From Bradyrhizobium barranii subsp. apii (GTDB taxonomy: Bacteria > Pseudomonadota > Alphaproteobacteria > Rhizobiales > Xanthobacteraceae), in the NCBI RefSeq assembly GCF_011516635.5, contig NZ_CP096255.1, forward strand, positions 3,346,501 to 3,410,500: a DNA stretch of 64,000 nucleotides, read 5' to 3'. The position numbers and the translations under genes were made by a program. Of the stretch, positions 34,827 through 44,419 are shown one piece after another. Below the pieces are notes generated by a model, which saw only the letters and a list, made by a program, of their open reading frames with translations, had not been told where the DNA came from and did no database searches. The stretch's first letter is position 1; every line of letters begins with the position of its first letter.

Positions 34827-36398
34827 ATGAATCGAACCGGCGATCCGAGTGTTGAAGTGCTGTTGGCACGCATTGCTGCGCTGCAGGCGGAGAACCATCA
34901 ACTCGCCGACCGCGTCGCCAAGCTCGAGGAAGAACTGGCGCTGGCACGCCTGCATCGTTTTGCGCCGCGCAGCGAAAAGCATGTTGATCGTCTCTTCAAT
35001 GAAGCCGAGCAGGCCTCCGATGAGGAGGACGCCGGCAGTGAAACGAACAATATCGCCGAACTTCCGGACACGGGCTTGCCACCCGTCGAAAACACAATGG
35101 GAAAGAAGCGCGGCCGCAAGCCGCTGCCGGGGAACCTACCTCGTGAGCGCGTCGAGTATGACCTGTCCGACGATCAGAAGGCGTGTCCTTGCTGCCGTGG
35201 CCAGATGCATCGCATGGGCGAGGCTGTCACCGAGCAACTTCATATCGAGGTGAAGGCGAAGGTTTTACAGAATGTGCGCTTCAAATATGCGTGCCGCCAT
35301 AGCGATCGCACCGGGATCCACGCCCCTGTCGTGACCGCGCCGATGCCGCCGCAACCATTGCCGGGCAGCGTTGCCACGCCCTCGACGCTGGCGTTCGCGC
35401 TGGTTCACAAATATGTCGATGGCACGCCGCTCTACCGCCTGGCGCAGGCCTTCGAACGTGCAGGTGTTCCTGTCAGCCGCGGCGCTTTGGGCCACTGGGT
35501 GATTGGCTCGAGCGAGAAGCATCTGCATCGCATCTACGACGCCCTGAAGCTGCGGCTCAGATCACAACCTCTCATCCATGGCGACGAGACAACGGTTCAG
35601 GTCCTCAAGGAGAAGGACAAACGGGCCACCAGCACATCGTACATGTGGGCTTATCGCAGCGGCAAGGGCAGCCACGAGCCGATCGTTCTTCTGGATTATC
35701 AGCCGGGCCGCGGCCAAATCCACCCGCAAGCCTTCCTCGGCGATTACCGTGGCATTGTAATGAGTGACGGCTATACCGCATGGCGCACGCTGGAAGGGGC
35801 CACCCACATTGGATGCATGGCCCACTCCCGGCGGCGCTTTGTCGATGCCCTCAAAGCCAGGAAGAAGGGCGGCGGTCCGCCCGAGCAAGCGCTGCGGTTC
35901 TTTGAACAGCTCTACCGGGTTGAAAGGCGGGCGTGGGACGGAATACCGGAGAAGGGTGAAACACAGGCCTACTGCATTCGCCGCTTCCGCCAGCAACATA
36001 GTGTCCCCATCCTCAATGCTCTCAAAGTATGGCTCGATGACATGGCCCCGAAGGTCTTGCCTGACAGCAAGCTCGGCGACGCCGTATCCTACACCCGAAA
36101 CCAATGGGAATATCTGACGCGCTACACCGGGGACGGCAGCATGCCGATTGACAACAATCTTCTGGAGCGCGACATCAGGGTTTTTGCAACTGGCAGGAAG
36201 AGTTGGTTGTTCAGCGATACCGTGGACGGAGCCAAGGCCAGTGCCGTCGTCTATAGCCTGATGCTGACCTGCCGCGCCTCACGTGTCGAGCCGTTAGCGT
36301 GGTTGCGCCACGTCCTCACCGAATTGCCTCAGCGCGCCGGCGACGCCGATATTACAGACCTGCTGCCCTTCAACTTCCACAAAGCCGCCACTGCCTGA
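34827..36398 (+). CDS. tnpC: IS66 TnpC transposase, copy 2
   Basis: This 523-residue protein has a coiled start (EVLLARIAALQAENHQLADRVAKLEEELA), a zinc-binding CPCCRGQM, and the DDE core: D in LIHGDETTVQVL, D in VMSDGYTAWRTL and E in NNLLERDIRVFATGRKSWLF. The IS66 C-terminal domain ends LLPFNFH. Full length with intact catalytic residues; predicted active. Confidence 0.95.
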   Translation: MNRTGDPSVEVLLARIAALQAENHQLADRVAKLEEELALARLHRFAPRSEKHVDRLFNEAEQASDEEDAGSETNNIAELPDTGLPPVENTMGKKRGRKPLPGNLPRERVEYDLSDDQKACPCCRGQMHRMGEAVTEQLHIEVKAKVLQNVRFKYACRHSDRTGIHAPVVTAPMPPQPLPGSVATPSTLAFALVHKYVDGTPLYRLAQAFERAGVPVSRGALGHWVIGSSEKHLHRIYDALKLRLRSQPLIHGDETTVQVLKEKDKRATSTSYMWAYRSGKGSHEPIVLLDYQPGRGQIHPQAFLGDYRGIVMSDGYTAWRTLEGATHIGCMAHSRRRFVDALKARKKGGGPPEQALRFFEQLYRVERRAWDGIPEKGETQAYCIRRFRQQHSVPILNALKVWLDDMAPKVLPDSKLGDAVSYTRNQWEYLTRYTGDGSMPIDNNLLERDIRVFATGRKSWLFSDTVDGAKASAVVYSLMLTCRASRVEPLAWLRHVLTELPQRAGDADITDLLPFNFHKAATA

Positions 36399-38859
36399 AC
36401 GGCTCGGTATCGCCCGATACCAGGGCAATCCATCAAAACCGCCGGCGTGCGAAGAAAATCGCGCTTACACTTCTTGCCGTGGGCCGCTCTGGTCGACGAA
36501 GGAATCATCCTGAACAAGGACGGTTCGTTCCAACGGACGGCGAAATTTCGAGGACCCGACCTCGATAGCGCCGTGCCGTCCGAACTTGTTGCCATCGCCG
36601 GCCGTGTGAACAACGCTTTGCGGCGCCTCGGCTCAGGCTGGGCCGTGTTTTTTGAGGCGCAGCGTCATTCTGCGGGCACTTATCCCTACGACATGTTTCC
36701 GGATGTGGCATCGGCGTTGGTCGATGCCGAACGTAAAGCACAGTTCGAAGAAGCCGGTGCGCACTACGAGTCCAGCTACTTCTTGACGTTTTTGTACCTG
36801 CCTCCGGAGGAGGGAGCCGCCAAGGCGGAACGTCTGCTCTACGAGGGCCGCGATCGTGCCCTTGGAACTGACGCGCGCGAGGTCGTACACGGATTCATTG
36901 ACCAAACCAATCGCGTGCTGCAGCTCATCGAAGGGTTCATGCCCGAGTGCGGCTGGCTCGACGATCAGGACACGCTGACTTTCCTGCACTCGACGGTCTC
37001 GACCAAGCGTCATCGCGTTCGCGTGCCAGAAATTCCAATGTACATCGACGCCCTGTTGGCTGATCAGCCGCTGACTTGCGGGCTGGGGCCGATGCTGGGA
37101 TCAGCCAACGTCCGGATCCTCACGATTGTTGGCTTTCCTGGCGCAACCACGCCCGGAATTTTGGACGAACTCAATCGCCTGGCGTTCTCGTATCGGTGGT
37201 CGACCCGGGCGATCATGCTCGACAAGACCGATGCCACCAAGCTGCTGACAAAAATTCGACGCCAGTGGTTCGCCAAGAGAAAATCGATAGGCGCCATTCT
37301 CAAGGAGGTGATGACCAACGAGGCGTCGGCGCTGCTTGATACCGATGCCCATAACAAGGCGATGGACGCCGACGCCGCGCTGCAGGAACTGGGGTCAGAT
37401 CAGATCGGACAAGCTTTCGTCACGGCAACTATCACGGTCTGGGATCGTGCCCTGAGAGAGCCGACGAGAAGTTGCGGCTGGTCGAGAAAATCATCCAGGG
37501 GCGGGATTTCACCTGCATGGTCGAGACGGTGAATGCCGTCGAGGCCTGGCTCGGCAGCCTACCGGGACATGCCTATGCCAACGTGAGGCGGCCGCCGGTC
37601 TCGACCCTCAACCTTGCGCATTTGATTCCGATGTCGGCGGTATGGGCGGGCGAGGCGAGAGATCTGCATTTCAGGGGTCCGCCGTTGCTGTACGGTCGGA
37701 CCGAAGGATCGACTCCGTTCCGATTTTCCCTCCACGTCGGCGATGTCGGCCATACTCTCGTAGTGGGACCGACAGGCGCGGGCAAGTCGGTGCTGCTGGC
37801 CCTGATGGCGTTGCAGTTCCGCCGCTATCCGAACTCCCAGATCTTTGCGTTCGATTTCGGTGGTTCAATCCGGGCGGCAGCGCTCGCGATAGGTGGCGAT
37901 TGGCATGATCTGGGTGGTGCGCTGTCCAACGAGAGCGAAAACTCAGTCGCCCTACAACCTCTCGCCTGGATCGATGATCGTTCGGAGCGAGGATGGGCCA
38001 CCGAATGGATCAGTGCGATCCTGGCCCGGGAAAAGATCGAGATCACGCCGGAGGTCAAGGATCACCTGTGGTCGGCACTGAGCTCCCTCGCGTCAGCACC
38101 GGCGCAAGAACGCACCCTGACGGGCTTGTCAGTCCTTCTGCAATCTTCCCCCCTCAAACGAGCTTTACAACCTTATTGCTTGGGTGGTCCGTCCGGCCGC
38201 TTGCTCGACGCCGAATTCGAGCGCCTTGGCGAGGCCTCGGTCCAAGCGTTTGAGACCGAGGGGTTGATCGGAACGAGCGCGGCTCCGGCCGTGCTGTCTT
38301 ACCTTTTTCATCGCATCGGGGACCGTCTTGACGGCCGGCCGACCCTTCTCATTATCGACGAAGGCTGGCTTGCCCTCGACGACGAGGGGTTCGCCGGCAA
38401 GCTTCGCGAGTGGCTGAAGACGCTTCGAAAGAAGAATGCGTCCGTCATCTTCGCCACCCAATCCCTTTCCGATATCGATGGCTCCGCAATCGCGCCGGCG
38501 ATCATTGAAAGCTGTCCAACGCGCTTGTTACTCCCCAATGAACGGGCAATCGAGCCGCAGATATCAGCAATCTACCGGCGCTTCGGCCTCAATGACCGGC
38601 AGATCGAACTTTTAAGCCGGGCCCCGCCGAAGCGCGACTATTACTGCCAGTCTCGCCGCGGCAACCGGATGTTCGAATTGGGCCTTGGTAAAGTGGCGCT
38701 CGCCTTCGCGGCGGCCTCTTCCAAGACTGACCAAGCCGCCATGGAGCGAGTGCTCGCGGAACATGGACGGGATGGCTTCGTGCCCGCCTGGCTCCAGCAC
38801 CGTGGTCTCGCCTGGGCCATCGACCTGATCCCCGAACTCGGCAATTTGGAGAGACCGCT

Positions 38860-39594
38860 ATGAGAAGACTTAGCTCATTGCTCGCCGCCAGCATGATTAC
38901 CCTCACGCTCGGTATCACGGCGCCGGTGCGGGCGCAGTGGATTGTCTTCGATCCTGACAACTACCTTCAGAACGTCCTAACCGCGGCGCGTGAGATCGAG
39001 CAGATCAACAATCAGATCACCTCGTTGCAGAACGAGGCGCAGATGCTGACCAATCAGGCCAGGAATCTGGCCAACCTGCCGTACTCGTCGTTGCAACAGC
39101 TGCAGTCATCGATCCAGCGGACCCAGCAGCTGCTGGCCCAAGCCCAACGCATTGCATACGACGTACAACAGATTGATCAGGCCTTCTCGACAAGCTATAG
39201 GCCGGCATCCAGCAACCAGTCCAGCCAGGCGTTGTTCACCAACGCTGAATCGCGCTGGCAAAATTCTGTGGCTGGCCTGCAGGACGCACTCCGGGTGCAG
39301 GCAGGTGTAGTCGGCAACCTCGACACCAACCGCGTCCAGACCGCTGCGCTTGTAACGTCAAGCCAGGGGGCCAGCGGCGCGCTGCAGGCAACTCAGGCCG
39401 GCAATCAGATTCTCGCGCTCCAGGCACAGCAACTTGCTGACCTCACCGCCACTGTGGCAGCCCAGGGCAGGGCGCAGAGCCTCGAAGGGGCGCAGCGCGC
39501 CGCAGCTCAAGACCAGGGACGTGAACAACTCCGACGGTTCCTGACGCCGGGTCAGGGCTACCAACCCCAGGAAGTGCGGATGTTCCACCAATGA
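38860..39594 (+). CDS. trbJ: Conjugal transfer protein TrbJ (VirB5-like)
   Basis: This 244-residue periplasmic protein has a signal peptide (MRRLSSLLAASMITLTLGITAPVRA) and then QWIVFDPDNYLQNVLTAAREIEQINNQITSLQNEAQML, the standard TrbJ start, followed by long amphipathic helices. It overlaps the trbE stop by ATGA. VirB5-like proteins are minor pilus-tip components. It is intact, but upstream polarity from the trbE lesions would lower its expression. Confidence 0.92.
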   Translation: MRRLSSLLAASMITLTLGITAPVRAQWIVFDPDNYLQNVLTAAREIEQINNQITSLQNEAQMLTNQARNLANLPYSSLQQLQSSIQRTQQLLAQAQRIAYDVQQIDQAFSTSYRPASSNQSSQALFTNAESRWQNSVAGLQDALRVQAGVVGNLDTNRVQTAALVTSSQGASGALQATQAGNQILALQAQQLADLTATVAAQGRAQSLEGAQRAAAQDQGREQLRRFLTPGQGYQPQEVRMFHQ

Positions 39595-39947
39595 GTGACG
39601 CAAGACCCTCTGGAGCCGTCTTGGTTGCAGCAGTTGGAGTGTTGCTCGCCGCAGCCTGCGCGATCCAGCTTCGTGGTGGCGAAGGCTCTTCCTCGCCGGC
39701 AACGGCTGAAGAGACGACCAGCTTGGATGGTTCTGACGTTGCTAGCTGCCGCAGCGTCACGACGAACGACACGATGGGTTACCAACATTGCCTGCGCATT
39801 TGGGCGGAGAACCGGCGCCGCTTCTTCGGTGACAAAAATGGTCCCTTAGATTTCGACCCTGGCAGCTCAGGGGCCGCACCAAAGGACCAGAGCCGCCTAT
39901 CCCAAGGTTATCCCTCAGTTACAATTCCAGACGCGAGCAGGCGATGA
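39591..39947 (+). CDS. trbK: Putative entry-exclusion protein TrbK
   Basis: This 118-residue protein has an N-terminal membrane or lipoprotein-like segment (GAVLVAAVGVLLAAACAI), followed by a polar part with SCRSVTTNDTMGYQHCLRIWAENRRRFFGD, the core of the TrbK-alt family. Family members lie between trbJ and trbL and are thought to limit repeated transfer into the same cell. It overlaps trbJ and trbL by 4 bases each. Confidence 0.85.
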   Translation: MSDARPSGAVLVAAVGVLLAAACAIQLRGGEGSSSPATAEETTSLDGSDVASCRSVTTNDTMGYQHCLRIWAENRRRFFGDKNGPLDFDPGSSGAAPKDQSRLSQGYPSVTIPDASRR

Positions 39948-41173
39948 CTGGCACTGGTGTTATCGATCAATTTCTGGAGACGTTCACACGCTATATCGAT
40001 AGCGGCTTCGGCATATTGGGGGGCGACGTCGGATATCTCGCAACAACGCTTGCTGCGATTGACGTCACTCTTGCTGCCCTGTTCTGGAGCTGGGGGCCAG
40101 ACGAGGATATTATTGCCCGCCTGGTGAAGAAGACACTATTCGTCGGCGTCTTCGCCTACCTGATTGGCAATTGGAACAACCTCGCACGCATTGTTTTTGA
40201 AAGCTTTGCTGGGCTTGGACTGAAAGCATCCGGGACCGGCCTATTGGCATCAGATTTCCTACGACCGGGTCGCATTGCTCAGGTCGGCCTGGACGCCGGC
40301 CGGCCGCTGCTCGACTCGATCTCGAACCTGATGGGCTACATCAGCTTCTTCGAGAATTTCGTCCAGATCGTCGTTCTGCTGTTTGCATGGGCCGTGGTTC
40401 TCATCGCCTTTTTCATTCTGGCGATCCAGCTTTTCGTCACTCTGATTGAGTTCAAGCTGACGACACTTGCCGGCTTCGTGCTCATTCCTTTTGGCCTCTT
40501 CGGCAAAACCGCCTTCGCAGCAGAGCGGGTCCTGGGCAACGTGATGTCTTCCGGAATCAAAGTACTAGTCCTGGCCGTCATCGTCGGTATCGGCTCGACC
40601 TTGTTCTCGCAGTTCACGTCCGGATTCAGTGGCGGGCAGCCGACGATCGAAGAGGCGATGACTCTTGTTCTCGCGGCGCTCACCTTGTTGGGGCTTGGTA
40701 TCTTCGGGCCAGGAATCGCAAACGGCTTGGTCTCAGGCGGACCGCAGCTTGGCGCCGGCGCGGCGATTGGGACGGGTCTTGCTGTTGGCGGTGCTGTTGC
40801 CGCGGGCGCTGGCCTTGCCGCTGGCGGTGTAGGCCTCGCCGGTGGTGCGATCGCAGGTGCTGCGCGCGGAGGAAGCGCCGCTCTAAGCGGGGTCTCCGCT
40901 GCTTATCGAAGCGGCAACGCTGCAGGCGCCGCCGAGACCGGTGTGTCAGCCGTGACAAATCCGTTGCGCCGGATGGCGAGCACATTCGCCAGCGATGGGC
41001 AAGCAGGCGAGCGGGCCGCAGCTAGTTCAGCGGATCGGCAACCAGATTTCGCACGGCGCGCGAAGCAGGCCCAGACAATTCGGCATGGCGCATCCGCGGC
41101 CGGGCATGCCCTTCGCTCCAGCGATCCCGGCGGAGCCGGCACTTCAGTCGATCTCTCCGAAGGAGAGCACTGA
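39944..41173 (+). CDS. trbL: Conjugal transfer membrane protein TrbL (VirB6-like)
   Basis: This 409-residue inner-membrane channel component begins with VIDQFLETFTRYIDSGFGILGGDVGYLATTLAAIDVTLAALFWSWG, the TrbL signature. It has about six helices to residue 265, then a glycine- and alanine-rich region (GAAIGTGLAVGGAVAAGAGLAAGGVGLAGG) and a polar tail. The intact frame and ATGA overlap with trbK place it in the operon. Confidence 0.93.
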   Translation: MTGTGVIDQFLETFTRYIDSGFGILGGDVGYLATTLAAIDVTLAALFWSWGPDEDIIARLVKKTLFVGVFAYLIGNWNNLARIVFESFAGLGLKASGTGLLASDFLRPGRIAQVGLDAGRPLLDSISNLMGYISFFENFVQIVVLLFAWAVVLIAFFILAIQLFVTLIEFKLTTLAGFVLIPFGLFGKTAFAAERVLGNVMSSGIKVLVLAVIVGIGSTLFSQFTSGFSGGQPTIEEAMTLVLAALTLLGLGIFGPGIANGLVSGGPQLGAGAAIGTGLAVGGAVAAGAGLAAGGVGLAGGAIAGAARGGSAALSGVSAAYRSGNAAGAAETGVSAVTNPLRRMASTFASDGQAGERAAASSADRQPDFARRAKQAQTIRHGASAAGHALRSSDPGGAGTSVDLSEGEH

Positions 41174-41264
41174 TGCGTCGTCGATCCACCAACTACTGGC
41201 ACTGACAACTCAGCCAACTTATTACAACGCTAAGACGAAACTCTTGATCTCAGGAGGAAATTTC

Positions 41265-41948
41265 ATGTTCAAACGACCGTCCGTTCACTACGGGCGCATG
41301 CCCGAACCCGTCACGCCTTATCAAAAAGCTGCTCAGGTCTGGGATCAGCGCATTGGATCTGCGCGCGTCCAGGCCAAGAACTGGCGGTTGATGGCCTTTG
41401 GCTGCCTCACGCTAGCAAGTGGTCTTGCGGGTGGTCTCGTTTGGCAATCGAGTCAAGGATCGATCACGCCCTGGGTGGTCGAGGTCGATCGGCTCGGTCA
41501 GGCGCAAAGGGTTGCCCCGGCCAACATTGACTATCAACCCACCGACGCTCAGATCGCCTACCATTTGGCGCGTTTTGTTGAAGATGTCCGAGGCCTACCC
41601 GCCGACGGCATCGTGCTCCGCCAGAATTGGTTGCGCGCCTATGATTTTACGACCGATCGGGGCGCGGCCGCGCTCAATGACTTCGCGCGCAACAACGATC
41701 CGTTCGTTAAGTTGGGCAAGGCGCAAATCTCGGTTGATGTCTCCAGCGTCATCCGTGCCTCACCGGACAGCTTTCGAGTCGCTTGGGTCCAACGCACCTA
41801 CGACTACGGCTCGTTGAGTTCGACCGAGCGCTGGACCGCGATTCTCACCGTTGTGATTGAGACGCCGCGCAACGCCGAACGGCTGCGCAAGAATCCGCTC
41901 GGCGTGTATGTACGCGCCATCAATTGGTCGAAGGAGCTGGGTCAGTGA
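41265..41948 (+). CDS. trbF: Conjugal transfer protein TrbF (VirB8-like)
   Basis: This 227-residue bitopic protein starts MFKRPSVHYGRMPEPVTPYQKAAQVWDQRIGSARVQAKNWR with one membrane helix (about 48-65). Its periplasmic VirB8 domain includes PWVVEVDRLGQAQRV and the conserved RWTAILTVVIETPR strand region. The ATG at 41265 is preceded by AGGAGG, a strong site, although an open frame extends 90 codons upstream. VirB8 proteins nucleate the channel in the inner membrane. Confidence 0.93.
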   Translation: MFKRPSVHYGRMPEPVTPYQKAAQVWDQRIGSARVQAKNWRLMAFGCLTLASGLAGGLVWQSSQGSITPWVVEVDRLGQAQRVAPANIDYQPTDAQIAYHLARFVEDVRGLPADGIVLRQNWLRAYDFTTDRGAAALNDFARNNDPFVKLGKAQISVDVSSVIRASPDSFRVAWVQRTYDYGSLSSTERWTAILTVVIETPRNAERLRKNPLGVYVRAINWSKELGQ

Positions 41949-42961
41949 CCAAGACGACGTCAAACATTTCCTCGAAGCCTAACAACCCAACCACCGCTAG
42001 CGCCTTGATCTCGAAGCGCGCGATCGTGTCGGCCCTGCTGGTTTGCTCGTCGGCCCTTGGAGGTTGCGCGACCTATATTCCGCCGAAAATCAACTATGAC
42101 GCTGAGCTGCCGGCGTTGCCTGCGCCTCCAGCACCGGTCGACAACAGACCGCACCCGCTTCACGTCCCGCCTGCCTGGAAGCCAGCTCTCGGCGGGAAGT
42201 CAGGAGGGAAGGAGGAGGCTGAACCGGTGAGCCGTGTTGAAACAGCAAACAATGCGGCGCGAGTCGAGCCGCGCAAGCGGGGATATTTCAACGCGGCTCA
42301 GATCTACGCTTACAGCCCGGGAGCGCTTTATCAGGTGCACGCCTCTCCCGGACAAATCACGGATATTGCGCTCGAAGAAGGGGAGCAACTGACAGGATCG
42401 GGGCCTATCGCGGCAGGAGACACGGTGCGATGGGTTGTAGGCGATACCGAAAGCGGAAGCGGCGACACCCGTCGTGTCCACATCCTCGCGAAGCCGACGC
42501 GGGCGGCAATCGAGACCAACCTTGTCATTAATACCGACCGGCGCACGTATTTGATCGAGCTTCGCTCCCGCGAGCGGCCCTACATGCCCTCCGTCGCCTG
42601 GTATTATCCAGAAACAGCGCGCGAAAAATCGCGCGAGGCTTCCCTCACACCGGTTCTTCCAGATCCAGCGCAGCGCGTGCTTCGCTACGCGATCGAGGGG
42701 GACAGTCCACCCTGGCGGCCGCTCTGTGCGTATGACGATGGCCGCAAGGTCTATGTCGAATTCCCGCAAGGGATTGTCCAAGGCGAGATGCCGCCGCTGT
42801 TCGTCATTGGCCCTGACGGAAAGACCGAGCTGGTCAACTACCGCGCATACGGCAATTTACTGATTGTGGATCGGCTGTTTGCAGCGGCAGAACTGCGGCT
42901 CGGGGGCGAACACCAGCAGAAGGTCCGAATTGTCAGGACTGACGGGAGGTCGTCGTCATGA
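41945..42961 (+). CDS. trbG: Conjugal transfer protein TrbG (VirB9-like)
   Basis: This 338-residue protein starts at GTG 41945, which overlaps the trbF stop (GTGA). It has a lipoprotein-type start (VSALLVCSSALGGCATYIPPK, cysteine in the lipobox). The VirB9/CagX domain includes GALYQVHASPGQITDIALEEGE, NLVINTDRRTYLIELRSRE and VAWYYP, ending in FAAAELRLG. It forms the outer-membrane core ring with TrbI. It is intact. Confidence 0.92.
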   Translation: MTKTTSNISSKPNNPTTASALISKRAIVSALLVCSSALGGCATYIPPKINYDAELPALPAPPAPVDNRPHPLHVPPAWKPALGGKSGGKEEAEPVSRVETANNAARVEPRKRGYFNAAQIYAYSPGALYQVHASPGQITDIALEEGEQLTGSGPIAAGDTVRWVVGDTESGSGDTRRVHILAKPTRAAIETNLVINTDRRTYLIELRSRERPYMPSVAWYYPETAREKSREASLTPVLPDPAQRVLRYAIEGDSPPWRPLCAYDDGRKVYVEFPQGIVQGEMPPLFVIGPDGKTELVNYRAYGNLLIVDRLFAAAELRLGGEHQQKVRIVRTDGRSSS

Positions 42962-44178
42962 ATTCGCAGATTGAAGGCGATCAGGATCGATCGATTTCGA
43001 GGCAAACACAGGACGACCCGTCGAGAAGCTTCCGCCTAAGAGCGGAGCATCCGCGCGTAACACGGCTATCGCGCAAGGTTCTCGCAGGAGGAATTGCGGT
43101 CGCGCTGGTAGTCATTGGCGGCGCTGTATTGTGGTCGTTGCAAAACAATCGTTCCCGAAATCAGCCGGCGGATGAGCTCTACGCCACTGAGCATCACGAT
43201 ATTGCCGATGGCATTGCGACGCTGCCGAAGGACTACATGGGGTTGACGCGTCAAGGTATTCCCCAGCTTGGTCCACCTCTTCCTGGAGACCTTGGGCGTC
43301 CTATTCTGGCCGCCCAAGGTCAGTCGCCGACGATTGGAGCTACGGCTCTCGATGCGGAATAGCAGCGCCGGGATCAAGAAACCGAAGCGGCCCGCGTAAG
43401 CCATTTGTTCGCTTCGGTCAATGCAAGAGATGCGCGCCCGCCTGCTGCCGCGGCCCAGGGTGGCGACCGGAATGCTTCATCAATTTCGGCCACCAATGGC
43501 GACGAGGGAGTTTCGCAGGGTGGTCAGGACAGGAAGCTCGCATTCGTCAATGCATTCGTTGATCGCCGTACAGTAAGCCCCGATCGCGTCACCAAGCCGG
43601 CATCACCCTATGTCGTGCAGGCGGGAACTGTCATTCCAGGTGCCTTGATCACAGGGATACGGTCGGACCTTCCGGGCCAGATCACCGCACAGGTGACCGA
43701 AAATGTGTTCGATTCGCCCACCGGGCGCTTTCTGCTTATCCCGCAGGGAGCGCGCCTGATTGGCGTTTATGACAGCCAGGTTGCCTTCGGTCAGTCGCGC
43801 GTGTTGCTGGTCTGGACCCGGCTGATCATGCCGAATGGCCGTTCGATGGTGTTGGAGCGTGAACAGGGGGCTGATACCGCGGGCTATTCGGGGCTTGAAG
43901 ACGAGGTCAATAATCACTGGGGCGAATTGTTCAAAGCCGCGGCTCTTTCGACCCTACTAGCCGTCGGCACCGAGCCCGGCGCGGGCTCAAATACGAACAG
44001 CAATGACAGCGCGATCCTCCAGGCGATGCGGCGCGGTGCAGGCGACTCCCTCAATCAAACAGGCCAACAGATCGTCCGTCGCAGCCTCGGTATTCAACCA
44101 ACGGTGACCATCCGGTCCGGTTTCCCGGTGCGTGTCATCGTCAATCGAGATCTCGTTCTTGAGCTGTATAGAGGGTAG
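42958..44178 (+). pseudogene. trbI: Conjugal transfer protein TrbI (VirB10), amber mutation
   Basis: The first 134 codons (membrane helix KVLAGGIAVALVVIGGAVLWSL) stop at TAG 43360-43362. The same frame then continues QRRDQETEAARVSHLF... through the VirB10 barrel domain: SPYVVQAGTVIPGALITGIRSDLPGQITAQV, GRFLLIPQGARLIGVYDS, LPN-type loop and IRSGFPVRVIVNRDLVLE. The context DAE[TAG]QRRDQE implies a CAG to TAG transition. The downstream part could only start at an internal codon and would lack the transmembrane anchor, so the core complex would not form without suppression. Confidence 0.93.
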
Positions 44179-44185
44179 GTGTCTG

Positions 44186-44419
44186 GTGTCGAAGCTTAAG
44201 ATCACGGCGTTGTCGGACGATAAGCCAGTCAAAGTCATGACGGAACTACCTGCTTCGGTGCACCGGGATTTGGTTGCGTACGCTGAAGCCTTGGCGCGCG
44301 AAACAGGCCAGGCGATTGATCCAATCAAACTGGTCGCGCCAATGCTGGCGCGATTTATGGCCGCAGACAGAGGCTTTGCGAAGTCAAAGCGCGTCTATCG
44401 CTCGGTTGGCGACGGGTAG
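44186..44419 (+). CDS. DUF2274 protein of trb operons
   Basis: This 77-residue protein starts at GTG 44186 (VSKLKITALSDDKPVKVMTELPASVHRDLVAYAEALARETGQ) and continues DPIKLVAPMLARFMAADRGFAKSK. It matches DUF2274, a small family found right after trbI in rhizobial and proteobacterial integrative elements. It resembles a short RHH-type DNA-binding protein but the function is unknown. Its 3' end overlaps the convergent LysR gene by 25 bases. Confidence 0.88.
   Translation: MSKLKITALSDDKPVKVMTELPASVHRDLVAYAEALARETGQAIDPIKLVAPMLARFMAADRGFAKSKRVYRSVGDG

Larger units (their letters stand above)
33888..36468 (+). mobile_element. IS66-family insertion sequence (copy 2)
   Basis: The element is 2581 bases. 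Both ends begin GTAAGCGCGA.TTTCT.CGCAC, and the 8-base duplication ACTTCTTG lies at 33880-33887 and 36469-36476. It carries tnpA, tnpB and tnpC without a passenger gene. It is a different species from the IS66 at 1538, as shown by the ends and the proteins. Confidence 0.96.
33834..38863 (+). pseudogene. trbE: Conjugal transfer ATPase TrbE (VirB4), IS66-split and frameshifted
   Basis: Codons 1-18 (MMHLAEYRHSNVRLADFL) lie at 33834-33887. The gene resumes at 36477 (PWAALVDEGIILNKDG) after the IS66 element and one ACTTCTTG repeat. A second lesion, loss of one base near 37450 (GATCGTG.CCTGAG, where an aspartate codon is expected), shifts the frame. The rest, from LRLVEKIIQ, holds Walker A GPTGAGKS and Walker B LLIIDEGWLAL in a different register. 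No full-length VirB4-type ATPase can be made. VirB4 is essential for pilus biogenesis and transfer in known systems, so mating is expected to be blocked. Confidence 0.95.

Noticed and set aside
37472..38863. Separate 463-aa VirB4-like ATPase gene
   Set aside because: It is the 3' half of trbE after a one-base deletion; its apparent start is an internal leucine codon (TTG) of the ancestral gene.
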